Below are positions 14,460 to 22,232 of a stretch of 22,232 nucleotides of DNA, one piece after another; within the stretch, counting starts at the first letter, position 1; every line of letters starts with the position of its first letter. Origin of the DNA: QHVT01 sp036387915 (GTDB lineage: Bacteria > Acidobacteriota > Thermoanaerobaculia > Gp7-AA8); the NCBI GenBank assembly GCA_036387915.1, contig DASVSV010000560.1, forward strand, positions 1-22,232. The letters run 5' to 3'. The translations under genes were made by a program, and so were the position numbers. The notes below the pieces were generated by a model. The model was not told where the DNA came from. It made no database searches and saw only the letters and a program-made list of their open reading frames with translations.

Positions 14460-15387
14460 CGCGGTTCCGCGCCTCGCGTTCGCGGGACTGGGCTGGATCG
14501 GCCGTCATCGCATGAACGCGGTCGTGGAAGCGCAGGCCGGCGAGGCCGCGTACTTGTGCGACGTCGACACGGAGCTCACGTTCGACGACCTGCTGAAGAG
14601 CGACGCCGACGGGATCGTCATCGCCACGCCGAGCGCGATGCACGCGGAGCAGGCCATCGCCGCGCTGGAGCATGGCAAGGCCGTGTTCTGCCAGAAGCCG
14701 CTCGGACGCAATGCGGAGGAAACGCGCCGCGTCGTCGATGCCGCGCGCGCGCACAATCTGCTCCTCGGCGTCGACCTCTCCTATCGCCACACCGACGCCC
14801 TGCAGGCGGTGAAGAATCTCATCCCCTCGCTCGGCGAGATCTACGCGGTCGACCTCGTGTTTCACAACGCGTACGGCCCCGACAAGCCGTGGTTCTACGA
14901 CGCCGCGCAGTCCGGCGGCGGCTGCGTGATCGACCTCGGCATCCACCTCGTGGACATGGCCCTCTGGACGTTGAACTTTCCGCGCGTCACGCACACGCAT
15001 GCGCGCCTGCAGCATCACGGCGGCCACTCCGTCGAAGACTTTGCGACGGCGATGCTCGACGCGGGCGGCACGACCATTCAGCTCGCGTGCTCCTGGAACC
15101 TCAGCGCCGGCCGGGACGCGGAGATCCGCGCCACGTTCTACGGAAAGAACGGCGCGGCCGCGTTCCGCAACGTGAACGGCTCGTTCTACGACTTCGTGGC
15201 CGAGCACTATCAGAAGACGCAGACCACACAGCTCACGCGGCCGGGCGACGCGTGGGGCGGACGCGCCATCGTGGCCTGGGCGGAGCGGCTCGCGCAGAGC
15301 CGCACCTTCGATCCGCGGATCGAGCACGTGGTGGAAGTCGCCGAAGTATTGGACTCCATCTATCAGAGTGCAGGAGCGCGCGCGTGA
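14446..15387 (+). CDS. Gfo/Idh/MocA-family NAD(P)-dependent oxidoreductase
   Basis: 313 residues if started at GTG 14446, which is the ancestral overlap start shown by the duplicated junction. ATG 14431 would add five residues. The Rossmann motif is GLGWIG (14-19), and the family's EKP-type motif appears as QKPLG (83-87). The C-terminal catalytic region has GGGCVIDLGIHLVD, with the likely proton-relay His at 167. Members oxidise or reduce sugar ring hydroxyls or keto-sugars. The stretch between the second Rossmann strand and ATPSAMHAEQA is shorter than usual (CDVDTELTFDDLLKSDADG), suggesting a loss of about one helix. It ends in a GTGA overlap with a glycosyltransferase gene and likely works on the same sugar as the neighbouring dehydrogenase. 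Confidence 0.88.
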   Translation: MTAIVAVPRLAFAGLGWIGRHRMNAVVEAQAGEAAYLCDVDTELTFDDLLKSDADGIVIATPSAMHAEQAIAALEHGKAVFCQKPLGRNAEETRRVVDAARAHNLLLGVDLSYRHTDALQAVKNLIPSLGEIYAVDLVFHNAYGPDKPWFYDAAQSGGGCVIDLGIHLVDMALWTLNFPRVTHTHARLQHHGGHSVEDFATAMLDAGGTTIQLACSWNLSAGRDAEIRATFYGKNGAAAFRNVNGSFYDFVAEHYQKTQTTQLTRPGDAWGGRAIVAWAERLAQSRTFDPRIEHVVEVAEVLDSIYQSAGARA

Positions 15388-16415
15388 AGGTCCTGATGAC
15401 GGCCGACACCATCGGCGGCGTCTGGACGTACGCGATGGAGCTCACCCGCTCGCTCCCCGAGGTCGACTTCACGCTGGCCACGATGGGGCGGAAGCCGAGT
15501 AACGGCCAGCGCGCCGAAGTGCCGGCGAACGTGGAACTGGTCGAGAGCGAGTACAAGCTCGAATGGCAGGACGAGCCGTGGCGTGACGTCGACGAGTCGG
15601 GACGCTGGCTGCTGGACCTGGAGTCGCGCGTGCGGCCCGGCATCGTGCACCTCAACGGCTACGCGCACGGCGCGCTGCCGTTCCGCGCCCACAAGCTCGT
15701 CGTCGCGCATTCGTGCGTGCTGTCGTGGTGGCGCGCCGTGAAGAACGAGGATGCGCCGCCGGAGTGGAACGAGTATCGCCGGCGCGTCGCGCGTGGACTC
15801 ATCGGCGCGAACTGCGTGGCCGCGCCGAGCGCGTGGATGCTGGCCGCGCTCGACGAGCATTACCGCGTGACCGCGCCGGGCCGCCTGATCTACAACGGCC
15901 GCCGCTTCACGCCGTCGACCGGCCACGGACACAAGGCCAGCGTCTTCGCCGCGGGGCGGCTGTGGGACGAAGCGAAGAACCTGCGCGCGGTGGTCGCGGC
16001 CGCGCCGTCCATTGACTGGCCGGTGCGCCTGGCCGGCGACGGCGGCACCGACTCCGCCAACGTCACGCACCTCGGCTGGCTCGAGCCCGAATCCCTCGCA
16101 CGCGCCTACGGCGAGAGCGCGATCTATCTCTTTCCCGCGCTGTACGAGCCGTTCGGACTCTCCGTGCTCGAAGCCGCGCTCTCCGGCTGCGCGCTCATCC
16201 TCGGCGACATCCCCTCGCTGCGCGAGATCTGGCGCGACGCCGCGGTGTTCGTTCCGCCGCGCGATCCTGCCGCGATCGCGCGCACGACGAACGAAGTGAT
16301 CGCCAACCATCACTTCCGCCACGAGCTCGGGCAGCGCGCCCAGCGCCACGCGCTCGAATATTCGGTGGAGCGGATGGCCGCCGGCTATCGAGAGACGTAC
16401 GAGGCCGCGGCATGA
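15384..16415 (+). CDS. GT4-like (GT-B fold) glycosyltransferase
   Basis: 343 residues from GTG 15384, overlapping the previous stop. The N-terminus MKVLMTADTIGGVWTYAMEL has the glycine-rich acceptor-side loop of GT-B enzymes (GG at 11-12). The C-terminal half has AAGRLWDEAKN, the start of the donor domain, and then EPFGLSVLEAALSGCALI (from about residue 255), the E-x7-E donor-binding motif of GT4 retaining enzymes. No signal peptide or transmembrane segment is seen, so it acts on the cytoplasmic side. It uses an NDP-sugar, plausibly the one made by the operon's SDR enzymes. Its stop overlaps the first CgeB-like gene (ATGA). Confidence 0.9.
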   Translation: MKVLMTADTIGGVWTYAMELTRSLPEVDFTLATMGRKPSNGQRAEVPANVELVESEYKLEWQDEPWRDVDESGRWLLDLESRVRPGIVHLNGYAHGALPFRAHKLVVAHSCVLSWWRAVKNEDAPPEWNEYRRRVARGLIGANCVAAPSAWMLAALDEHYRVTAPGRLIYNGRRFTPSTGHGHKASVFAAGRLWDEAKNLRAVVAAAPSIDWPVRLAGDGGTDSANVTHLGWLEPESLARAYGESAIYLFPALYEPFGLSVLEAALSGCALILGDIPSLREIWRDAAVFVPPRDPAAIARTTNEVIANHHFRHELGQRAQRHALEYSVERMAAGYRETYEAAA

Positions 16416-17545
16416 AGTTCGTCCTCTTCTATCACTCGCTCGTCTCCGACTGGAATCACGGCAACGCGCATTTTCTGCGCGGCATCGTCACGGAGCTGAT
16501 GGAGCGCGGTCACACCGTCGACGTCTACGAGCCGAAAGACGCTTGGAGCGTCCAGAACCTCGTCCGCGATCACGGCTCGACGCCGGTCCTCGAGTTCCAG
16601 CGCGCATTCCCTAAGCTCCGCTCCACGCGCTACGACACGCTCGATCTCGACGTCGTTCTCGACGGCGCCGACGTCGTCCTGGTGCACGAGTGGTCCGATC
16701 GCGACCTGGTGCGCCGCATCGGCGAGCATCGCGCACGCACGCCGTCGTACCGTTTGTTCTTCCACGACACGCATCACCGCGCCGCCACGCAGCCGGACGA
16801 GATGGCGGAGTACGACCTCACCCATTACGACGGCGTGCTCGCGTACGGAAAAATCATCCGCGACCTCTACCTCGAGCGCGGCTGGGCCGCGAACGCGTGG
16901 ACGTGGCACGAGGCGGCCGACACGCGCGTCTTCCATCCGCGTCCGAGCGTTGCCTCAACAGGGGACCCCGACGGCGACGTGGTCTGGATCGGCAACTGGG
17001 GCGACGACGAGCGGAGCGCGGAGCTGCGCGAGTTCCTCATCGAGCCGATCGACGAGCTCGGTCTGCGCGCGCGTGTGTACGGCGTGCGTTATCCGTCCGA
17101 GGCGGTGGCGGCGCTGCGGAAGGCGAACATCGACTACGCCGGCTGGCTCGCGAACTGGCGCGCGCCGGAAGTCTTCTCGCGTTACCGCCTGACCGTGCAC
17201 GTGCCGCGGCGCCCGTACGTGACCACGCTGCGCGGCATCCCCACCATCCGCCCGTTCGAAGCGCTGGCGTGCGCGATCCCGCTGATCTCCGCGCCCTGGG
17301 ACGACGCGGAGGGACTGTTCACGCCCGGCGAGGACTTTCTCGTCGCGCGCGACGGCAAAGAAATGAAGAAGCAGATGCGCGCCGTGCTGCACGACCGTGC
17401 ATTGGCGCAGTCGCTGGCGAAGCGCGGGCTCGACACCATCCTGCGCCGCCACACGTGCGCGCATCGCGTCACCGAGTTGCTGAAGATCGTGCAGGAGGTC
17501 GGAGCCCCGTCATGCGCATTGCCTTCTACGGCAGCAGTCTCGTAA
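16412..17545 (+). CDS. CgeB-like glycosyltransferase 1
   Basis: 377 residues from ATG 16412, overlapping the previous stop by 4 bp. It is the first of three tandem paralogues. All share the N-terminal pattern S-x-x-S-x-W-x-x-G-x-A-x(3)-R-G-x(4)-L-x(3)-GH and a C-terminal block; here that block is RPFEALACAIPLISAPWDD, then EDFLVARDG and RRHTCAHRV. This fits the CgeB group with a Glyco_trans_1_2-type C-terminal domain. Bacillus CgeB is tied to spore-surface glycosylation. A His-rich stretch (FFHDTHHRAATQ) follows HEWSDRD in the middle of the protein. The last ~12 residues (CALPSTAAVS) exist only because the gene runs 34 bp into the next one and are probably not part of the fold. Confidence 0.8.
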   Translation: MKFVLFYHSLVSDWNHGNAHFLRGIVTELMERGHTVDVYEPKDAWSVQNLVRDHGSTPVLEFQRAFPKLRSTRYDTLDLDVVLDGADVVLVHEWSDRDLVRRIGEHRARTPSYRLFFHDTHHRAATQPDEMAEYDLTHYDGVLAYGKIIRDLYLERGWAANAWTWHEAADTRVFHPRPSVASTGDPDGDVVWIGNWGDDERSAELREFLIEPIDELGLRARVYGVRYPSEAVAALRKANIDYAGWLANWRAPEVFSRYRLTVHVPRRPYVTTLRGIPTIRPFEALACAIPLISAPWDDAEGLFTPGEDFLVARDGKEMKKQMRAVLHDRALAQSLAKRGLDTILRRHTCAHRVTELLKIVQEVGAPSCALPSTAAVS

Positions 17546-18582
17546 GCGCCTACTGGAACGGCGCGGCGACGTATTACCGCGGCGTCATCCGCAACCTCGC
17601 GGAGCTCGGCCACCACGTCACCTTCTTCGAGCCCGACGCCTACCAGCGCCAGCAGAACCGCGACCTGAAAGAAGATCCCGCATGGGCACGCGTCGTCGTC
17701 TACCAGCCGGAAGACGTGGAGCGCGCGCTCGAGCAGGCCAGGGACTTCGACGTGGTGGTGAAAGCGAGCGGCGTCGGCGTGAACGACGAACTGCTCGAGC
17801 GCGCCGTGCTCGACCTGCGCCGGCCGCAGCAGACCATCATCTTCTGGGACGTCGACGCGCCGGCCACGCTCGATCGCATGCTGCACGATCCGCACGATCC
17901 CTTCCGCGCCTGCGTCCCGCGCTACGACTTCGTCTTCACCTACGGCGGCGGCGACCCCGTCGTGCGGCGCTACACGGAGTTCGGCGCACGCGAGTGCATC
18001 CCGGTCTACAACGCCCTCGATCCGACGACGCATCATCCCGTGCCGCCCAATCCTGATTTCGACGCCGACCTCTCGTTCCTCGGCAATCGCCTCCCCGATC
18101 GCGAGGCGCGCGTCGAGGAGTTCTTTCTCCGCGCCGCGTCGCTCCTTCCCTCGCATCGCTTTCTCCTCGGCGGCTCCGGCTGGGACGACAAGCCGCGTCC
18201 CGCATCGGTCCGCTATCTCGGCCACGTGTTCACCAGCGACCACAACGCCTTCAACTGCACGCCACGCGCGGTGCTGAACATCTCCCGCGACTCGATGGCC
18301 AGCAACGGCTGGTCGCCGGCCACGCGCGTCTTCGAAGCCGCCGGCGCGGGCGCGTGCCTGATCACGGACGCGTGGGAAGGCATCGACACCTTTCTCGAGC
18401 CGGACACGGAAGTGCTCGTCGCGCGGGATGGTGCGGAGGTTGCGGAGCACGTGCGCGGGCTCGATGCGGAACGTGCGAAGAGAATCGGCAGTGCGGCCAT
18501 GAAGCGCGTCCTCGCCGAGCACACGTACGCCCATCGCGCGCGGCAGGTGGTGGAGATCCTCGAAGGAGTGCTCGCGACTTGA
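17512..18582 (+). CDS. CgeB-like glycosyltransferase 2
   Basis: 356 residues from ATG 17512, inside the end of the previous gene (34-bp overlap). AGGAGG at 17493-17498 and GGAG at 17501-17504 precede it. The N-terminus is MRIAFYGSSLVSAYWNGAAT, then YYRG, and the C-terminus has NISRDSMASNGWSPATRVFE, then GACLITDAWEG and AEHTYAHRA. Those features place it with the genes on both sides as a tandem paralogue of the CgeB/Glyco_trans_1_2 type. FWDVDAPATLDRML aligns with FYDIDTPVTLAKL in the third paralogue, marking these two as the closer pair. Cytoplasmic, with no signal peptide. Donor and acceptor unknown. Confidence 0.85.
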   Translation: MRIAFYGSSLVSAYWNGAATYYRGVIRNLAELGHHVTFFEPDAYQRQQNRDLKEDPAWARVVVYQPEDVERALEQARDFDVVVKASGVGVNDELLERAVLDLRRPQQTIIFWDVDAPATLDRMLHDPHDPFRACVPRYDFVFTYGGGDPVVRRYTEFGARECIPVYNALDPTTHHPVPPNPDFDADLSFLGNRLPDREARVEEFFLRAASLLPSHRFLLGGSGWDDKPRPASVRYLGHVFTSDHNAFNCTPRAVLNISRDSMASNGWSPATRVFEAAGAGACLITDAWEGIDTFLEPDTEVLVARDGAEVAEHVRGLDAERAKRIGSAAMKRVLAEHTYAHRARQVVEILEGVLAT

Positions 18583-19667
18583 ACATCGTCATCCTCGGCC
18601 TGTCGATCACGTCCTCGTGGGGCAACGGCCACGCGACGACGTACCGCGGCCTGGTCCGCGAGCTGGCCGCGCGCGGTCACGACGTGCTCTTCCTCGAGCG
18701 CGACGTGCCTTGGTACGCGGAAAACCGCGACCTTCCCGAGCCGCCGTACTGCACGACGCGGCTCTACCGCACGCTGCCGCAACTGAAGCAGCGCTACACG
18801 CGGCGGGTGGCCGAGGCCGATCTGGTGATCGTCGGGTCGTACGTGCCGGATGGCGTACCGGTCGGCGAATGGGTCACGGAGACCGCGCAGGGCATCACCG
18901 CGTTCTACGACATCGACACGCCGGTCACGCTGGCCAAGCTGGCGAAGGGCGACTTCGAATACCTCTCGCCGCACCTCATCCCGCGCTACGACCTCTATCT
19001 CTCCTTCACCGGCGGCCCGACCTTGCGCCGCATCGAGCGCAAATACCACTCGCCGATGGCGCGCGCGCTCTACTGCTCCTTCGACCCCGAGCACTACTTC
19101 CCCGAAAAGCAGCGCCTGCGCTGGGACCTCGGCTACCTCGGCACGTACAGCGACGACCGTCAGCCGACCGTCGACCGCCTGCTCGTGCAGCCGGCGCGCA
19201 AGAATCCCGGCGCGAAATTCATCGTGGCCGGCCCGCAGTATCCGGATGACCTCGAGTGGCCGCGCAACGTGAAGCGCGTCTCGCACCTGCCGCCGGCGGA
19301 GCACCGCAAGTTCTACAACTCGCAACGATTCACGCTGAACGTCACCCGCGCGGCCATGATCCGCGCCGGCTGGTCGCCGAGCGTGCGCCTGTTCGAAGCC
19401 GCGGCGTGCGGCGTGCCGATCATCAGCGACTGGTGGGACGGCCTCGACTCACTCTTCGAGCCGGGCCGCGAGATCCTCATCGCCGACAACGCGTCCGAGG
19501 TGCTGCGGTTCCTGCGCAAATCGGACGAGGATCGCAAGCGCATCGCCGCGCGGGCCCGCGAGCGCGTGCTCGCCGAGCACACCGCCGCGCATCGCGCGGG
19601 CGAATTGGAAGGGTACGTGGCGGAGGCCACGGCGGCGCGGCAGTCGACCGCCGCCGCCGCGTCGTGA
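18579..19667 (+). CDS. CgeB-like glycosyltransferase 3
   Basis: 362 residues from TTG 18579, which overlaps the previous stop (TTGA). AAGGAG at 18563-18568, 10 bp upstream, supports this rare start, and the product then begins at the normal first strand (LNIVILGLSITSSWGNGHAT). Family marks are FYDIDTPVTLAKL, NVTRAAMIRAGWSPSVRLFE, GVPIISDWWDGLDSLFEPG and AEHTAAHRAGE. A short Ala/Thr/Ser tail follows. As the third tandem copy it may add a further sugar to the same acceptor. It ends in a GTGA overlap with a membrane transporter gene. Confidence 0.85.
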   Translation: MNIVILGLSITSSWGNGHATTYRGLVRELAARGHDVLFLERDVPWYAENRDLPEPPYCTTRLYRTLPQLKQRYTRRVAEADLVIVGSYVPDGVPVGEWVTETAQGITAFYDIDTPVTLAKLAKGDFEYLSPHLIPRYDLYLSFTGGPTLRRIERKYHSPMARALYCSFDPEHYFPEKQRLRWDLGYLGTYSDDRQPTVDRLLVQPARKNPGAKFIVAGPQYPDDLEWPRNVKRVSHLPPAEHRKFYNSQRFTLNVTRAAMIRAGWSPSVRLFEAAACGVPIISDWWDGLDSLFEPGREILIADNASEVLRFLRKSDEDRKRIAARARERVLAEHTAAHRAGELEGYVAEATAARQSTAAAAS

Positions 19668-20893
19668 GCCGCTTCCGGGAGACCCTTCGCCGGCTCGGCC
19701 CCGGCATCGTCGCCGGCGCCGCCGATGACGATCCGTCCGGCATCGCCACCTTCTCCATCGCCGGCGCAATGTACGGCAACGCGCTGCTCTGGTTCGCATG
19801 GGTGAGCTGGCCGTTCATGCACGCGGTGCAGATGATGTGCGCGCGCGTGGGCATGGCCACGGGACGGGGCCTCATCGGGGCGCTGGAGTGGAAGCTGCCG
19901 AAGCCGATCCTCGTCCTCGCATCGCTGGCGCTCTTCGCGGCGAACACGATCAACATCGGCGCGGACCTCGTGGGGATGGGCGAGGCGGCGGAGCTCGCGA
20001 CCGGGCTGGACGCGTGGCTGTTCGTCCTGCTGTTCGGCGGCTTCATCGGCTTCGCCACGGTGCGCCTGCAGTACCGCCAGATCGCGAACATCCTGAAATG
20101 GCTGGCGCTCTGCCTCTTCGCGTACGTCGCGTCGGCAGTGCGCCTCGGCCCGGACTGGGCTCGCGTGCTGCGCGACACGTTCACCTTCGCCGTTCCGGAC
20201 TGGTCGATCGTGGTCGGGTTGATCGGCTGCACCTTCAGTCCCTACTTTTTCATCTGGCAGGCGGCGCAGGAAGTGGAGGAAAAGCGCGACGTGCGCGGGC
20301 CCGGTGCGCCGCTGGCAGGCGTCCGCGACGAAGACCTCCGGTACCGGCGGATCGACGTGGCCGTGGGGACGTTCTTCTCACGCATCGTGCTCTTCTTCGT
20401 CATCCTCACCACATCGCTCACGCTGCATGTGCGCGGCGTCGGGATCGAGAGCGCGAATGATGCGGCCGAGGCGCTGCGTCCGATTGCCGGTCCCGCCGCG
20501 ACGTGGCTGTACGCGCTGGGACTGCTCGGCGTCGGCTTCCTGGTGATCCCCGTCCTCAGCGCGAGCGCGGCGTACGCGTTCGCGGAAGTGTTCGGCTGGC
20601 GCCACGGCCTCGACCAGAAACTGAACCGCGCGCGCGGCTTCTACGCCGTGATCATCGTCAGCACCGTGGCCGGCATCGCCTTCCGCTTCACGTCGTTCTC
20701 GCCGATGCAGGCCCTCTTCTGGTCCGGCGTCATCAACGGGCTGATCGCGCCGCTGCTGCTGATCGCGGTGCTGCTGGCCGCCGGCGACCCGGCCATCATG
20801 AAAGATCGCGTCAGCCCGCGCGGTGAACGGATCACCGTCGCCATCGCCATCGCCGGCATGCTCGCCGCGACCGCGGTCTGGCTGGTGATGTAG
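19664..20893 (+). CDS. Nramp-related divalent cation transporter
   Basis: 409 residues from GTG 19664, overlapping the previous stop by 4 bp. There are about eleven hydrophobic segments. The first helix has GAADDDPSG (Asp23-Pro-Ser-Gly26) where canonical Nramp proteins have DPGN. The sixth has GCTFSPYFFIWQAAQEVEE (Ser192-Pro-Tyr194) where they have a Met-Pro-His motif. The metal-selecting methionine is therefore missing, as in Nramp relatives proposed to move magnesium or other non-manganese substrates. A hydrophilic loop after helix 6 (EEKRDVRGPGAPL) faces the cytoplasm. Tight coupling to glycosyltransferase genes is unusual. It could supply the metal those enzymes need, or merely share the transcript. 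Confidence 0.85.
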   Translation: MSRFRETLRRLGPGIVAGAADDDPSGIATFSIAGAMYGNALLWFAWVSWPFMHAVQMMCARVGMATGRGLIGALEWKLPKPILVLASLALFAANTINIGADLVGMGEAAELATGLDAWLFVLLFGGFIGFATVRLQYRQIANILKWLALCLFAYVASAVRLGPDWARVLRDTFTFAVPDWSIVVGLIGCTFSPYFFIWQAAQEVEEKRDVRGPGAPLAGVRDEDLRYRRIDVAVGTFFSRIVLFFVILTTSLTLHVRGVGIESANDAAEALRPIAGPAATWLYALGLLGVGFLVIPVLSASAAYAFAEVFGWRHGLDQKLNRARGFYAVIIVSTVAGIAFRFTSFSPMQALFWSGVINGLIAPLLLIAVLLAAGDPAIMKDRVSPRGERITVAIAIAGMLAATAVWLVM

Positions 20894-20902
20894 CATCGCG
20901 GC

Positions 20903-21400
20903 GTGGACGTCTTCGCCATCAAGCGCCCCTCCCCCGCGCTCTTCAAGTACTACGTCCTCTCCTCCTTCCTCCTCGGCCCTCTCTTCTTCGTGCCGCTGAT
21001 CTACCTGCACTTCCGCTATCAGACGATGCGGTACGACTTCGACGACGAAGGGATCTCGATGCGCTGGGGCATCCTCTTCCGCCGCGAGATCACCCTGACG
21101 TACGCGCGCATCCAGGACATCCATCTCACCAGCAACCTCCTGGAGCGCTGGCTGAAGCTGGCGCGGATCCAGATCCAGACCGCCAGCGCCAGCGTGTCCG
21201 CCGAGATGACCATCGAGGGGCTGCACGAGTTCGAAGCGGTGCGCGATTTTCTCTATTCGAAAATGCGCGGCGTGCGTAGTGGCGGAGGACAGGCAACCGC
21301 GCCCGTCCAGTCTCCGTCGTCCGAGCATGACCTCGCCGCCGCACTCCGCGAAGTCGCCGCCGAACTGCGCGCGGTGCGCGAGGCACTGGAGAAACGGTGA
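20903..21400 (+). CDS. Bacterial PH-domain (bPH2/DUF304, YdbS-like) membrane protein 1
   Basis: 165 residues from GTG 20903, nine bases after the transporter stop. One long hydrophobic hairpin (about 16-38, YYVLSSFLLGPLFFVPLIYL) leads into a bacterial PH-like domain: FRYQTMRYDFDDEGISMRWG, ITLTYARIQDIHLTSNLLER and IQIQTASAS. That matches the YdbS half of YdbS/YdbT pairs. The C-terminal ~40 residues form a charged helix (LAAALREVAAELRAVREALE), likely a coiled coil. Its stop overlaps the start of the second PH gene. Members of the family are membrane-associated, with poorly known function. Confidence 0.85.
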   Translation: MDVFAIKRPSPALFKYYVLSSFLLGPLFFVPLIYLHFRYQTMRYDFDDEGISMRWGILFRREITLTYARIQDIHLTSNLLERWLKLARIQIQTASASVSAEMTIEGLHEFEAVRDFLYSKMRGVRSGGGQATAPVQSPSSEHDLAAALREVAAELRAVREALEKR

Positions 21401-22116
21401 GCTGGCGCGAGACCGCACTGCACTACCTGCGCGTGCCGGCCCGGCCCGAGCCGCCGCCGGGCTCCCCGCCCCGCGTGTTCAATGCCGCGCCGAATTTCTT
21501 CAAGTACCGCCTGGTGGGCTGGGCGCTGACGCAACTGCTGGCCGTGGCCGGCCTGTTGTGGGCGATCTTCTTCGTGAAATGGATGGACTCGACGCGCACG
21601 CCCGACTTCGTGATCTGGCTCATGAAGGCCGGCGAAGTGTTCGGCTGGCTGGCCCTCGCGTTCGAAGTCGTCGTCGGATGGATGTTCATCCGCCTCGATT
21701 ACGAGATGCGCTGGTACATGCTCTCCGACCGCGCCATCCGCATCCGCGAAGGCATCCTCACCATCCGCGAGAAAACGATCGCCCTGGCCAACGTGCAGAA
21801 CCTGGCCGTCCGTCAGGGACCGCTGCAGCGCCTCCTCGGCATCGCCGACGTCGAGGTCAAGACGGCGGGCGGCGGCGGCTCGTCGTCGGAGATGCAATCG
21901 AAGAAAGGCGGCGCCGAGCCGATGCACGTCGCCTACTTCCGCGGCGTCGCCAACGCCGAGGAGATCCGCGACCTCGTCCGCGAAGGAGTCCGCATCCAAC
22001 GCAACGCCGGCCTCGGCGACCCCGACGAAGTCGAAACTGGTCCCACCACGACGACCGTGGACGACGCCGTCGCGGAGCTCCTCCGCGAAGCCCGCGCACT
22101 CCGCTCCGCAATTTAG
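21397..22116 (+). CDS. Bacterial PH-domain (bPH2/DUF304) membrane protein 2
   Basis: 239 residues from GTG 21397, overlapping the previous stop by 4 bp. Two hydrophobic segments (GWALTQLLAVAGLLWAIFFV and WLALAFEVVVGWMFI) precede a PH-like domain with DYEMRWYMLSDRAIRIREG, TIALANVQNLAVRQGPLQRL and IADVEVKTAGG. Inside the domain is a Gly/Ser insert (GGGGSSSEMQSKKGG). As in the first PH protein, a charged helix (VAELLREARALR) closes the chain, so the two probably interact. It is the last gene of the operon in this window, and a REP-like hairpin begins at its stop codon. Confidence 0.85.
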   Translation: MSWRETALHYLRVPARPEPPPGSPPRVFNAAPNFFKYRLVGWALTQLLAVAGLLWAIFFVKWMDSTRTPDFVIWLMKAGEVFGWLALAFEVVVGWMFIRLDYEMRWYMLSDRAIRIREGILTIREKTIALANVQNLAVRQGPLQRLLGIADVEVKTAGGGGSSSEMQSKKGGAEPMHVAYFRGVANAEEIRDLVREGVRIQRNAGLGDPDEVETGPTTTTVDDAVAELLREARALRSAI

Positions 22117-22145
22117 GAGTGCGGCAGCGAACGAGCTGCCGCTTT
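22116..22145. repeat. REP-like palindrome, copy 4 (possible operon terminator)
   Basis: GGAGT, GCGGCAGC (22121-22128), GAACGA loop, GCTGCCGC (22135-22142), TTT. It is the inverted form of the palindrome family at 10-36, with the arm changed from GCGGCGGC to GCGGCAGC and a compensating change in the other arm, so the stem is kept. It starts at the last base of the final stop codon. Confidence 0.65.
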
Positions 22146-22146
22146 G

Positions 22147-22232
22147 TACTGCGGGAACGCAAATGTGCATGACGGCCGCCCTACCAAAGCGGCGAGTTTG
22201 TCATCCCGAGCGTGAGTCGAGGGACCTGGGCG
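22147..22232. other. Repeat-like intergenic DNA at the right edge
   Basis: No gene is seen. AAAGCGGCGAG (22186-22196) echoes the REP flank. From 22197 the text TTTGTCATCCCGAGCG, then GAGTCGAGGGACCT, looks like a short intergenic repeat that I believe recurs in many bacterial genomes. It is cut by the window end, so its extent is unknown. Confidence 0.4.

Noticed and set aside
1..22232. tRNA, rRNA or known riboswitch.
   Set aside because: Reading the intergenic stretches, I saw no cloverleaf, conserved rRNA segment or familiar riboswitch core. Nearly all sequence is explained by coding genes or palindromic repeats.

Overview
The window is GC-rich with strong GC preference at third codon positions. 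Its proteins and repeats fit a free-living soil or sediment bacterium. The Acidobacteriota are my best guess, judging only by the feel of the secreted protein family, the DPSG-type Nramp relative and the dispersed GC-rich palindromes. No ribosomal or other phylogenetic marker is present, so this placement is weak.

Left third (1-8260): a tandem array of three large secreted paralogues (245-2773, 2770-5406, 5610-8219). I cannot assign them to a characterised family. Each has a signal peptide followed by two copies of a ~400-residue Cys-containing module, giving six modules in all. A 35-codon relic of a seventh module end lies at 115-219. A 30-bp element (75-104 and 5463-5492) is conserved with identical spacing ahead of the first and third genes and is the best promoter or operator candidate here. 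Hairpins with a GAGCGCCG core follow genes 2 and 3. A 16-bp perfect palindrome lies inside the 5' end of gene 2 and is read as protein.

Middle (8261-10935): a 46-residue acidic protein and a DoxX-family membrane protein on the minus strand. Then, on the plus strand, an Asn/Thr/Ser/Gly-rich lipoprotein and a secreted protein with a caspase-like (clan CD) His/Cys pair. A 358-bp intergenic stretch follows, holding a REPIN-like pair of inverted palindromes and another 16-bp inverted repeat.

Right half (10936-22116): a tightly packed plus-strand operon, mostly linked by 4-bp ATGA/GTGA/TTGA overlaps. It encodes two sugar-nucleotide SDR enzymes (the second closely resembles CDP-paratose 2-epimerase), a medium-chain dehydrogenase, a Gfo/Idh/MocA oxidoreductase, a GT4 glycosyltransferase and three tandem CgeB-like glycosyltransferases. 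An Nramp-related transporter with altered metal-site motifs and two bacterial PH-domain membrane proteins complete it. The first eight genes look like a pathway making and transferring an unusual sugar. The transporter and PH pair may simply be co-transcribed. The operon is interrupted once, at 14112-14422, by a non-coding insertion with terminal hairpin repeats, flanked by a duplicated copy of the gene junction.

The most unusual items are the modular secreted array with its relic and shared upstream element, the duplicated-junction insertion, the candidate secreted caspase-like protein, and the three-CgeB glycosylation operon.
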